Part shown: positions 1 to 6,504 of the stretch, piece by piece
Layout of the letters: the number at the start of each line of letters is the position of its first letter
Numbering within the stretch: position 1 is the first letter of the stretch
NCBI GenBank assembly: GCA_009889585.1
Contig: WUQV01000112.1
Coordinates: 1-9,526, forward strand
Reading direction: 5' to 3'
Length of the DNA stretch: 9,526 bases
Origin: Candidatus Bathyarchaeota archaeon
GTDB taxonomy: Archaea; Thermoproteota; Bathyarchaeia; Bathyarchaeales; WUQV01
Translations under genes and position numbers: made by a program
The notes under the pieces: model-generated
Told to the model about the DNA's origin: nothing
Database searches by the model: none
What the model saw: the letters and a program-made list of their open reading frames with translations, nothing else

Positions 1-141
1 AGACAGCAAGCCACACCGGGAAATCCATGACTATTGCGTGTCCTTTTTCTAATAACAAAGTTGGTAATTAAAGTATCTAAAAGCAATTTCAGGATGCTTC
101 AGTGAAGTTAACATAGCTTTGCCACACTCACTTCTATGGAT
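1..141 (-). pseudogene. 3' fragment of a second, frameshifted copy of the 359-residue membrane-anchored protein
   Basis: Reading the minus strand from about 58 down to 2 gives LLLEKGHAIVMDFPVWLAV, which matches LLLEKGYVVVMDFAIAIPL at residues 282-300 of the protein encoded at 581-1660. Just upstream, in a different frame, HPEIAFRYFN matches YPQLAKYFN of the same protein, and further up IHRS matches LHRN. The DNA also aligns, for example aaatccat near 21-28 against the same 8-mer near 779-786. About 28 bases are missing from the loop between the two blocks, which shifts the frame; a TAG (49-51) and a TAA (68-70) stop the two frames. The fragment runs off the left edge, so the rest of its C-terminus is not visible. 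Homology fades above about 141, although a weaker match may reach about 200, inside the end of the 147-residue gene. An alternative is one real frameshift in a still-functional copy. Confidence 0.6.
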
Positions 142-577
142 CTCGCCGAGCTCGAAGTGGGCCGAATCCGAGACCCATAAAAAAGTAGAGTGATTCTGCA
201 CGGCTGAATATGTAGCCTGCACAGCTAGAGATAACCAAGAAGAATAGATCAATGGCAAATGCGAATAATATAAACGCAGTGATACTGGGCACGCGAAGAT
301 CATACTCTGCGGATAATAGAAGGAAAAATAAAAGGATTTCAACTATAGCTATACAACATCCCCAAAAAGGCGAGGCATTGGCAAGTATTATCATCTCAGG
401 TTCCCATGTCTCAAAACCTTTTATGAAGTGTCTTATGAGGTAAATATGTGCTATCGTGATAGTAAAACTAGATATTGACAAGATAATTGCTGTGGTTCTT
501 GAACGTCTGCCTAAAGCTTCACCTATAATACGGCCTAGAGCTAAGGGGAGGAAGAGGAAAGAAATATTGGGTATCAT
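134..577 (-). CDS. Small multi-span membrane protein of unknown function
   Basis: I do not recognise this 147-residue protein. It is strongly hydrophobic, with likely membrane spans at about residues 28-50, 71-90 and 98-121 and a further hydrophobic N-terminus (3-21). A short positive patch, GRRSRT, precedes the first clear span. The ATG at 577 lies only 3 bases after the stop of the 359-residue gene, and the bases just before it read GGGTGAGAC, a GGTGA-type ribosome binding site with short spacing. The two genes are therefore probably one transcript, and the products may act together at the membrane; that is inference from position. The end is odd: the last 25-30 residues, finishing GLGFGPLRARRDP, are encoded by DNA that in another frame resembles the decayed copy of the neighbouring gene. 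The present C-terminus may thus be a fusion made by a deletion rather than the ancestral end. Confidence 0.6.
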   Translation of the reverse strand: MIPNISFLFLPLALGRIIGEALGRRSRTTAIILSISSFTITIAHIYLIRHFIKGFETWEPEMIILANASPFWGCCIAIVEILLFFLLLSAEYDLRVPSITAFILFAFAIDLFFLVISSCAGYIFSRAESLYFFMGLGFGPLRARRDP

Positions 578-580
578 GTC

Positions 581-1660
581 TCACCCATAACGAATCGTAA
601 TAACAAGAAAATAAGGCGACGGTAGGACTTTCCAACATAATGGCCAAATGATGGCTCGCGTAGCGGCCCATATAGCGAACCGTCCAGGTGAAAATGGATA
701 TGGAGAAATTCCATAGTAATGCATTACAATTAAAGTAACTATTGATAAGGCTAAGCAGAGTAATGGGATGGCAATAGCAAAATCCATCACTACTACATAC
801 CCCTTCTCCAACAATAGGTCAATTTCTCTTGGTATATTGTTTGCGAGAAGGTTAAAGTATTTGGCTAATTGTGGGTATGCTGTCGGCCTGTACTCCTTGC
901 TCGACTTCTCGTAAACATTTCTATGAAGATAACCTAAGATGTCAGCTATTGCCCTATAGTACTTCGACAGACTTTCGTAACCCTCAGGAAATATTATCCA
1001 GTCTCCGAAGAAGGTTGTCTTATCCTTAAACCAGTACATAGCTAGCGTGAAAACATAGGCATAGCACGTTGCATCAAGCTTCTCAGCAAGAGTAGCAACA
1101 TATACTTTATGAGTATCGCTTACGTTAGCGATTAAATATACCAGTTGATAACTGACAATCTGATTAGTAAAGTTAGATTTAACATCCCTTAAATACATTA
1201 TTGCACTATTGCTTAAAGATTTAGTAACTAAAGGACCTGCCCAAACGCTATAGCTATCTTCTGAAGCATGCAGGATCCCTAAAGTAAAAGTTCCATTTAC
1301 GTAAATATAAGTTCCAGTTGCATTTTCTATACGCGTTATTTGACCTTTATTCATCTGCTCTCTAACTTTTATAGCTGAGTCTAAATATACTTTTAATTCT
1401 TCATTAGGTATATAAGGTTGATCGATGAGAGTCATGGATCCATTCTTGTATACGTAAACCGTATGGAACATTTCATACCTATTAATAAGATCGAGAGGAA
1501 TATCTGTCATGATGATGGTTAACGTTAACAACATCATTAACTTTGACCTTTCGATCGAGGGGACTTCTTCAGCGTATACTAATAAGGAGGAAGGTACGAT
1601 GAAAGCATGTGAGCCTAACAATGTTATCAAGGCGATGGCTATGAGTTTTATCGCCTTCAT
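581..1660 (-). CDS. Predicted secreted or surface protein with C-terminal membrane anchor, unknown family
   Basis: This 359-residue protein matches no family I know. Residues 1-30 form a typical signal peptide (lysines at 2 and 5, a hydrophobic core, VYA before EE). The long middle part carries five N-glycosylation sequons (N73-GS, N113-AT, N122-GT, N163-FT, N179-VS), as expected for a domain outside an archaeal cell. A hydrophobic span at about 291-314 follows LLLEKGYVVVMDF, and a weaker one lies at 328-342, so a small tail is probably inside or embedded. The ATG at 1660 is preceded by an AGGTGG-type ribosome binding site 10 bases away. A TATA-like box and a perfect inverted repeat lie just upstream. 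The gene is followed after 3 bases by a membrane protein gene, and a frameshifted fragment of a paralogue lies beyond that. The base composition is more AT-rich than in pyrB or the RNR genes. Function unknown; a surface receptor or envelope component is only a guess. Confidence 0.75.
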   Translation of the reverse strand: MKAIKLIAIALITLLGSHAFIVPSSLLVYAEEVPSIERSKLMMLLTLTIIMTDIPLDLINRYEMFHTVYVYKNGSMTLIDQPYIPNEELKVYLDSAIKVREQMNKGQITRIENATGTYIYVNGTFTLGILHASEDSYSVWAGPLVTKSLSNSAIMYLRDVKSNFTNQIVSYQLVYLIANVSDTHKVYVATLAEKLDATCYAYVFTLAMYWFKDKTTFFGDWIIFPEGYESLSKYYRAIADILGYLHRNVYEKSSKEYRPTAYPQLAKYFNLLANNIPREIDLLLEKGYVVVMDFAIAIPLLCLALSIVTLIVMHYYGISPYPFSPGRFAIWAATRAIIWPLCWKVLPSPYFLVITIRYG

Positions 1661-1663
1661 CGT

Positions 1664-1691
1664 TTTTAGACCACCTAGGAGGTGGTCTAAA
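1664..1691 (-). promoter_or_regulatory. Perfect 12-bp inverted repeat over the predicted start of transcription
   Basis: The arms TTTAGACCACCT (1665-1676) and AGGTGGTCTAAA (1680-1691) are perfect complements with only AGG between them. The repeat ends 4 bases before the ATG at 1660. With the TATA-like element at 1701-1712, transcription should begin near 1681, inside the repeat. This is the usual position of a repressor operator in archaea. The proximal arm also holds the AGGTGG ribosome binding site, so an RNA starting upstream of the repeat could hide that site in a hairpin. I favour a DNA operator because of the TATA spacing. Confidence 0.5.
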
Positions 1692-1700
1692 GGGCACTCG

Positions 1701-1712
1701 CCTTATAAATTT
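1701..1712 (-). promoter_or_regulatory. TATA-like promoter element for the surface protein gene
   Basis: The minus strand reads AAATTTATAAGG here, about 47 bases before the ATG at 1660. An archaeal start site about 25 bases downstream would fall near 1681 and leave a leader of roughly 20 bases that contains the AGGTGG ribosome binding site. Confidence 0.45.
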
Positions 1713-1807
1713 TTCTACCCTATCCAAAATCCTAGGGCTTACTTAAGATGGGCGTGCATCCTTCCACGGACATCTCAGCCCATCGCCATTCGGCTTCCTT
1801 AGAGAGT

Positions 1808-1855
1808 CGTGACAGCCTTCAGGTCGACATGAAAAGTCGATCTAAGGCTGTCACG
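1808..1855. other. Strong two-part hairpin (20 bp of stem), possible small RNA or leader structure
   Basis: The outer stem pairs CGTGACAGCCTT (1808-1819) with AAGGCTGTCACG (1844-1855), 12 perfect pairs. After a single bulged C (1820), the stem continues with AGGTCGAC (1821-1828) against GTCGATCT (1836-1843), 8 pairs with one G-U, closing a 7-base loop ATGAAAA. It lies about 160 bases upstream of pyrB and 150 bases upstream of the leftward genes, so it is not a terminator of either. The single G-U pair forms only if the plus strand is transcribed (the other strand would have A-C), which slightly favours a plus-strand RNA. It could also be a remnant of a small inverted-repeat element. Confidence 0.5.
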
Positions 1856-1980
1856 TGAAACCTTCACTTTGTAACTGGTTGCCTCCTTCGCCTCCTCAGG
1901 TCCTGACGTAGGCTGTTCAGGCCCATTAAGCTTAAGGCCGCTCGACCGACGGAAGCGGATTGAAAAGGAGCTCATCGTCT

Positions 1981-1994
1981 AAAAGGTTATCTAT
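1981..1994 (+). promoter_or_regulatory. Weak TATA-like element for pyrB
   Basis: AAAAGG followed by TTATCTAT lies centred about 25 bases before the GTG of pyrB. No Shine-Dalgarno is seen in the pyrimidine-rich bases between them. This spacing suggests a leaderless pyrB message, common in archaea. The match to a TATA box is poor. Confidence 0.3.
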
Positions 1995-2014
1995 CCCTTC
2001 CTTACGTCCCCTAA

Positions 2015-2950
2015 GTGTCGAAGCGCTTCAACTTCGTCGGACGCGACATCATCTCGATTAAGGACTTCTCAAGGGAGGAAATCGATTATATATTGAAGAT
2101 AGCCGAGGCGATGGAGCCCTTGGCTAAAATCGGCTCAGATATGTTAAAGGGCAAAATATTGGCGACGTTGTTCTTCGAGCCGAGCACTAGGACCCGGTTG
2201 AGCTTCGAAATGGCCATGCATAAGCTAGGGGGTTCGACGATAGGGTTCGCCAACGCTGAAGTGGCATCGATAAAGAAGGGCGAGAACTTGGCCGATACCA
2301 TTCGAACGGTCGAGAATTATGCGGACGTTATAGCCTTAAGGCATCCGCTTGAAGGGGCGGCTAGGTTGGCGGCTGAGTTCGCGGAGATCCCCATCATAAA
2401 CGCTGGATCGGGCGCTGAAGAACATCCTACGCAAGCCCTCCTCGACCTTTACACGATGTTGAAGGAGAAAGGGACGATAGATGGGTTAAGCGTAGCTTTA
2501 ATGGGCGACTTACGATATGGAAGGACTGTGCATTCCTTAGCTTATGCATTATCGTTATACGACGTAAGGAGGTTGTACTTGATCTCGCCTGAGCTCCTTC
2601 GAATGAGAAAGGAGGTCTTAGAGGCGATAAAGGGGAAGGTTGAAGTCGTTGAGAAGACATCCCTTGAGGACGTAATTCACGACTTGGACGTACTTTACGT
2701 GACTCGAATTCAACGTGAGCGATTTCCGGATCCAGCGGAATACGTGAAGGTGAAGGGCTCGTATAAGGTCGACTTAAACGTTTTGAAGAAGGCGGAGGAG
2801 GGGTTGATAATCTTACACCCCTTGCCTAGAACTGAGGAGCTTCCAGCCGAAGTGGATGCTACGCCTTATGCGAGGTACTTTCAACAGGTTTGGAATGGCG
2901 TCGTCGTTAGGATGGCGTTATTGTCATTGATCCTAGGGGCCGTTGAGTAA
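2015..2950 (+). CDS. pyrB: Aspartate carbamoyltransferase, catalytic chain
   Basis: This enzyme joins carbamoyl phosphate and L-aspartate to N-carbamoyl-aspartate, the second step of pyrimidine synthesis, in the cytoplasm. The 311 residues are the normal length for the catalytic chain. Key motifs are present: STRTR (57-61) for carbamoyl phosphate, SIKKGE (85-90) in the loop carrying the active-site lysine, HPTQ (137-140), GDLRYGRTVHS (164-174), RIQRER (231-236) and HPLPR (268-272). The GTG at 2015 comes straight after an in-frame TAA, and the product starts close to GRDII, as in relatives, so this start is firm. The usual archaeal partner pyrI (regulatory chain) is not next to it: the following 399 bases contain no gene. 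Its products and those of the RNR locus to the right both serve nucleotide supply, but the genes converge and are not one operon. Confidence 0.97.
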   Translation: MSKRFNFVGRDIISIKDFSREEIDYILKIAEAMEPLAKIGSDMLKGKILATLFFEPSTRTRLSFEMAMHKLGGSTIGFANAEVASIKKGENLADTIRTVENYADVIALRHPLEGAARLAAEFAEIPIINAGSGAEEHPTQALLDLYTMLKEKGTIDGLSVALMGDLRYGRTVHSLAYALSLYDVRRLYLISPELLRMRKEVLEAIKGKVEVVEKTSLEDVIHDLDVLYVTRIQRERFPDPAEYVKVKGSYKVDLNVLKKAEEGLIILHPLPRTEELPAEVDATPYARYFQQVWNGVVVRMALLSLILGAVE

Positions 2951-3349
2951 GCGACGTTTCATAAGGGTTCCTGACCCTCAGCTTTAAGGTCCTCATTATA
3001 TTGAGTTCTTAGCCGCGTTGAACAAGCCCTCGTAATGGGCGATGGCTTATTAGCCTCTCTTAAATATCTATGAAGTCTTACAAAAGATGCTGAGATTAGC
3101 GAGGTTAGAACCTAGATCATGACCCCTCTTTAGGTCTTAGACTATTTCAAAGCAGCTCCTAGCGTAGGAATATAGCCTACGCCATGCCTTATGAAAACCT
3201 CTCTAATAGAGACGGGGTCCATCAGCCTTCGGCACGCCGCCAGCATACGAGCTGACCCGGCTTGATTCAACGGCCGACCTACCGGGACGTATGCTTTGCC
3301 CGTTTATCCCATCTGAGGGGCTAAGCTTCTGAATTCACCATATGAACGG
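2951..3349. other. Convergent intergenic region with several inverted repeats, no intact gene
   Basis: The region lies between the 3' ends of pyrB and nrdD. A small hairpin, AGGGT (2964-2968) with ACCCT (2974-2978), lies 13 bases past the pyrB stop but has no T-run, so it is a poor terminator candidate. The half nearer nrdD (3162-3295) is richly self-complementary and is listed separately. On the minus strand, reading frames of about 48-49 codons without good start sites pass through it; their products resemble nothing I can name. I see no pyrI and no tRNA. Confidence 0.45.
3162..3295 (-). other. Structured segment, possibly a decayed IS605-type right end or a small RNA
   Basis: Three nested or serial pairings lie in 134 bases. 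AGCATACG (3242-3249) pairs with CGTATGCT (3288-3295), and inside it CCCGG (3256-3260) pairs with CCGGG (3282-3286). TCTCT and AGAGA close over AAT near 3199-3211. GCGTAGG (3162-3168) pairs with CCTACGC (3176-3182) over a 7-base loop. Read on the minus strand, the last hairpin is followed by TAGGAGCTGCTTTGA, loosely like the end of IS200/IS605 right ends, where the TnpB guide RNA lies. The strand and the IS link are tentative. Confidence 0.3.
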
Positions 3350-6229
3350 TTAATATTTCACAATTGCCCTATGGCGGTCGACGAACTCCCTCCTCTTCCC
3401 TTTATTCCAACCACTTACAGCTTGATAATATCCAGTCACCCTAGACCACCATTCAACGTTCATCGAGCCACAAGCTGGACATATCTCAAGGGCTAATGAA
3501 GATACTCGATTGCAGTTATTACATATCGTTAAGTCCTTCGTATACGCGTAATAACCCACTTGAGTTTGAGTAAAAATACGCTTACTGAACTTATACAATG
3601 CCTCAGGATCCGGGGAGGCTTCCCCTAGCCATATGTGAAGCATGTTCCCCCCGCTTAACAGCGGGAAGAACTTTTGCTCTATGGTTATCCTATCGAGGAG
3701 GCTTATCTCAGCCCCTACGTAAACGTGCGTCCCGTTGCTATAATAAACTGGCACGTCCTTCTCCCCTTCAGCGAGCAATCCCCTCGCCCTCTTTAAATCC
3801 CCCTTCACGAGTTCCACGGCCCTCCCTCGATACTCATCAGCCAAGAGGTCCGCTACGGCGAACCTTTGAGCCGTTGACTCAGCCGGCGTCCTAGCGAGCG
3901 CGATCTTCATCCCGTGTTCAGCCTCGAGCTCCTTTCGATAACGTTGCATTTCTAGGATCAACTTGATGAGGATCCTAATGGCCTCAGGGTGCTCGTGTAG
4001 TTGATATCCCGTGTGATATTGGGCCATTTCGTTTCCTCCGACGACCCCTATTACGAACACCAATTCATCAAAGTTAACCGCCGGCGGCCCCCTTTGTCCC
4101 GTCCTAGGGTCTAACGGCCTTTGAGTCGCGAATGGAATCCTGTTGTGCTTAACGATTAAATCCATCCAACGCATCTTAGCCTTGAAGATACCTACGGCCA
4201 AGTCCATTAACTCACGAGCTCCTTCGAATAGCCTTTCATCATCGCCATTAGCTTTATACGCCAACCTAGGTAGGTTCAAACTAACGACTTGCCAACTCCC
4301 CATCGTAAAATGCTTTCCATTAACGAAGTAAAGCTTATCATTAAAATCCGAATCACTCTCTGGAGTCTCTACAAAGCAATACGCACAACATTGATAACAT
4401 GATACACCTTTACCATAACCTCTATACTCAGGCATCATATTATCAAAATATGGAGTGCCAAACTTTGCTACAACTTTATGTACCTCTAACCAAAGTTCAT
4501 CATAATCAGGCTTAAGGAACTCGGAAGCTATGGCATTTTCAAGCTTAGGAAAATTGAATGGCTTACCCCAATTATCGCCCTTATAAGCAACTTCATAAAG
4601 CGCTTTAAACATGGCACGAACCTCGTCTTCATAATCGCCATAAACATCTGGCCCAACTTGACCCCTTGCTACGATAGGCTTATCCTTCCAAAGTTCAGGA
4701 ACTCCAGGTTGCACTTGAACGTTACTAAAGACAAGTTGCCCTCCTCTTGCAACATATGCCTGTGTATATTCAAAGAACATCATTTGCATTAATTGCTTAA
4801 TTTCCTTAAAATTCAAGCCCCTCATATATGGGGCTAAGAACACGAGGAAGTTGTAAAAACCCTCCCCACCTGAGAAATTCGTTTGCGCTGAAGCTAAGAT
4901 CTTAGCTGTATGAAGGATCGCCACCTCTGGATGTTTAGCAGGTCCAGCGACGCTCGTACGAGTGCCCATGCCATCTGGCATTAATCCGTAGTAGAAGAAA
5001 TAGCGTAGATCCCAATCTTGGCAATTATGGATAAGTATTAACCCTTCATTACCTGCATAAAAACAGTGGTCATTACTTTCAACTTCGATATCATAATAGT
5101 AATTGCCTGAGGGTTCCACCTCTCTAATGGATATGACCTCATCAACATAAGATAAGGTTTTACGCGCCTCGTGTCCCTCAAGGAATTCTTCAAGCTGTCG
5201 TTGACGCTTTTCGTCTATAAAGTTAAGAACCCTCCTAATGCCGTGAACATACGCCGTTTCCAAATTTGACTCAGGGCACTTGGCGAGAAGCTCATCTAAT
5301 ATACAAAGCTCCGTCTTATGACCAGTTACCTTTGCCACCGGGCCAACGATGAGCCTGTGGCCGACGATGAGGTCTCCTGCTCTAATTAAGCCACCATCGA
5401 TAGGAACCCTATGATCCCTCGTGAGGATAATCCTCCGTCCTCGGCGGGTCGCTATTTCTAAAGCCCTTCCCTTGGCGAGCCGCCGCATGACCTTATTTAC
5501 TTTAACAAGCTTGTCCTGTCCGAGGGCGTAAATGTTTAAGCTCGTTACATTTAACACTTCATAATCAGCTTTTTGAACGATAAGAGATGAATATTGCTTA
5601 AAAAGCGAATCTATCACGTCTCCTATACTTCTGATGGTCAACCATCCATCTACAACGAGCGGAACGATGACCTTGCTGTCAATACAAAATGGTCTTACTC
5701 CAAAGTACTCTAAGTCATGAATATGTAAATCCCCTGATAAATGAGCATCAGCTAACTTCGAAGGCATTAATAATAAATATTCCTCTCCTGATACCCAATC
5801 ACCCTTTCGTTTATGAGCCGTCTCCGGATTTGGCTGCAAATTCGCGTTTTCATAAGCTAAGTAACCACGTCCAACGTCCATGAGGTAAGCGTCGTATACT
5901 GGCGCCCCTACCCTCGTCAATACGTTCCTATATATCGCGTATTCAGGCTTTTCCTTCGAGCGATTAAGGAGGATGTTATTCACTAACTCTCGAATCAAAG
6001 GGCCGCTTATGAAGCTCAAACTTAAGTCGAGCACTCGCCTCTCTGCCTCTAAGGCTATGCCCTCAGCTTCCTCAACCGTCATCGGCTTGACGTCGAAGAA
6101 ATCCTTAGCGAGCTTGGTCTCCGTTAACAGCTGCCTTACGATCGCCTTACGATCCCATGGGACGATGAAGCCATCGCTCCTTCTAACGATCGGAAGGGCT
6201 CTTCGAGGCGCTTGAGGTAAATCGTCCAT
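3350..6229 (-). CDS. nrdD: Anaerobic (class III) ribonucleoside-triphosphate reductase with an in-frame intein
   Basis: The enzyme makes deoxyribonucleotides from ribonucleoside triphosphates by glycyl-radical chemistry in the absence of oxygen. The 959-residue precursor contains a 221-residue intein (182-402), leaving a 738-residue mature protein. An ATP-cone for allosteric control spans about 13-110 (RRSDGFIVPWDR near its start). The body follows, with LHIHDLEYF (168-176), active-site C403, cysteines 611, 614, 615 and 618, NLPRLAY (652-658) and PAESTA (782-787). At the C-terminus are a zinc site, C903/C906/C917/C920, and the glycyl-radical motif RVTGY with G933. Its ATG overlaps the stop of the redoxin gene as TAATG, so translation is coupled, and the redoxin is the probable reductant. 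The NrdG activase is not in the window. Base composition is mosaic: about 33-38% GC near 4380-4500 and 5760-5820 but 57-65% near 3840-3900 and 5340-5400, by hand count of sample lines. Confidence 0.96.
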   Translation of the reverse strand: MDDLPQAPRRALPIVRRSDGFIVPWDRKAIVRQLLTETKLAKDFFDVKPMTVEEAEGIALEAERRVLDLSLSFISGPLIRELVNNILLNRSKEKPEYAIYRNVLTRVGAPVYDAYLMDVGRGYLAYENANLQPNPETAHKRKGDWVSGEEYLLLMPSKLADAHLSGDLHIHDLEYFGVRPFCIDSKVIVPLVVDGWLTIRSIGDVIDSLFKQYSSLIVQKADYEVLNVTSLNIYALGQDKLVKVNKVMRRLAKGRALEIATRRGRRIILTRDHRVPIDGGLIRAGDLIVGHRLIVGPVAKVTGHKTELCILDELLAKCPESNLETAYVHGIRRVLNFIDEKRQRQLEEFLEGHEARKTLSYVDEVISIREVEPSGNYYYDIEVESNDHCFYAGNEGLILIHNCQDWDLRYFFYYGLMPDGMGTRTSVAGPAKHPEVAILHTAKILASAQTNFSGGEGFYNFLVFLAPYMRGLNFKEIKQLMQMMFFEYTQAYVARGGQLVFSNVQVQPGVPELWKDKPIVARGQVGPDVYGDYEDEVRAMFKALYEVAYKGDNWGKPFNFPKLENAIASEFLKPDYDELWLEVHKVVAKFGTPYFDNMMPEYRGYGKGVSCYQCCAYCFVETPESDSDFNDKLYFVNGKHFTMGSWQVVSLNLPRLAYKANGDDERLFEGARELMDLAVGIFKAKMRWMDLIVKHNRIPFATQRPLDPRTGQRGPPAVNFDELVFVIGVVGGNEMAQYHTGYQLHEHPEAIRILIKLILEMQRYRKELEAEHGMKIALARTPAESTAQRFAVADLLADEYRGRAVELVKGDLKRARGLLAEGEKDVPVYYSNGTHVYVGAEISLLDRITIEQKFFPLLSGGNMLHIWLGEASPDPEALYKFSKRIFTQTQVGYYAYTKDLTICNNCNRVSSLALEICPACGSMNVEWWSRVTGYYQAVSGWNKGKRREFVDRHRAIVKY
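5024..5686 (-). mobile_element. Mini-intein in NrdD, without a homing endonuclease
   Basis: The insert covers residues 182-402 of the precursor. It begins with the splicing nucleophile C182 (CIDSKVIV, block A). Block B is seen at IILTRDHRVPI with T270 and H273. Block F is YYYDIEVES with D380 followed by H388, and block G is LILIH401-N402, directly before extein C403. At 221 residues, with only about 75 residues between blocks B and F and no LAGLIDADG motif, it is a splicing-only mini-intein. The exteins join as VRPF and CQDWDLRYF, and this junction lines up without gaps with the paralogue at 6721-8958, which has no insert there. C403 fits the active-site cysteine equivalent to T4 NrdD Cys79, so the unspliced protein should be inactive. 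The centre of the intein is GC-richer than both of its ends. Confidence 0.93.
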
Positions 6230-6504
6230 TAATGGGCTCCCTTCAGTATTTCCGTTAAGAGGCCCTTGTGAAGTTCATCGCCTAAGAAGAGCTCTTTCTC
6301 CGCGTAAACCCTCCCGTTAACCTCAAGGGCTGGGGCGGAGAGAATGTAAACGTCCCTCATTATCAAATCTGCAATGACGTTAACGTCTTCAAGGCTTCTT
6401 TCCTCAAAGGAGGCCCCCTTAGCGTTCAACCAAGCTTTTAACGTCGCGCACTTTAGACAGCCGGACGACGTGTAAAGGATTATTGCGCTATCGCGACGGA
6501 CCAC
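6229..6504 (-). CDS. Glutaredoxin or NrdH-like redoxin, probable electron donor for NrdD
   Basis: This 91-residue protein is a single thioredoxin-fold domain. The redox motif is C16-L-K-C19 in YTSSGCLKC, and the cis-proline position is P58 in SAPALEVNG. The short length and this layout fit the glutaredoxin/NrdH group that serves ribonucleotide reductases. Some class III enzymes, such as that of Methanosarcina, use a redoxin instead of formate, and the TAATG overlap with nrdD points to that type here; this is inference from context. The start is the GTG at 6504: an in-frame TAA lies 18 bases further up and no other usual start codon lies between. GGTGA sits 4 bases before the GTG as the ribosome binding site. 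Expression is probably driven from the AT-rich region at 6505-6720. A general redox role outside RNR cannot be excluded. Confidence 0.85.
   Translation of the reverse strand: MVRRDSAIILYTSSGCLKCATLKAWLNAKGASFEERSLEDVNVIADLIMRDVYILSAPALEVNGRVYAEKELFLGDELHKGLLTEILKGAH

Larger units (their letters stand above)
1713..2014. other. Divergent intergenic region with inverted repeats, no gene seen
   Basis: About 300 bases separate the promoter of the leftward surface protein genes from pyrB. I see no convincing reading frame, tRNA or box C/D RNA. The region holds a 7-bp inverted repeat, GATGGGC (1747-1753) with GCCCATC (1778-1784), and the much stronger hairpin at 1808-1855 listed separately. The last 35 bases should hold the pyrB promoter. 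Confidence 0.5.

Noticed and set aside
49..342. Minus-strand reading frame of 97 codons overlapping the small membrane protein gene
   Set aside because: Its upstream half lies inside the better-placed gene at 134-577 in another frame; only its last part shows similarity, and that is to a decayed copy of the 359-residue gene. It is treated as pseudogene material, not a gene.
1509..1802. Plus-strand reading frame crossing the start of the surface protein gene
   Set aside because: It lies opposite the signal-peptide coding region and the promoter, and its product resembles no protein family.
2964..2978. Terminator hairpin for pyrB
   Set aside because: The stem has only 5 pairs and no T-run follows, whereas archaeal termination generally relies on T-rich stretches.
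5024..5686. Homing endonuclease inside the intein
   Set aside because: Only about 75 residues lie between blocks B and F, and no LAGLIDADG or HNH motif is visible.
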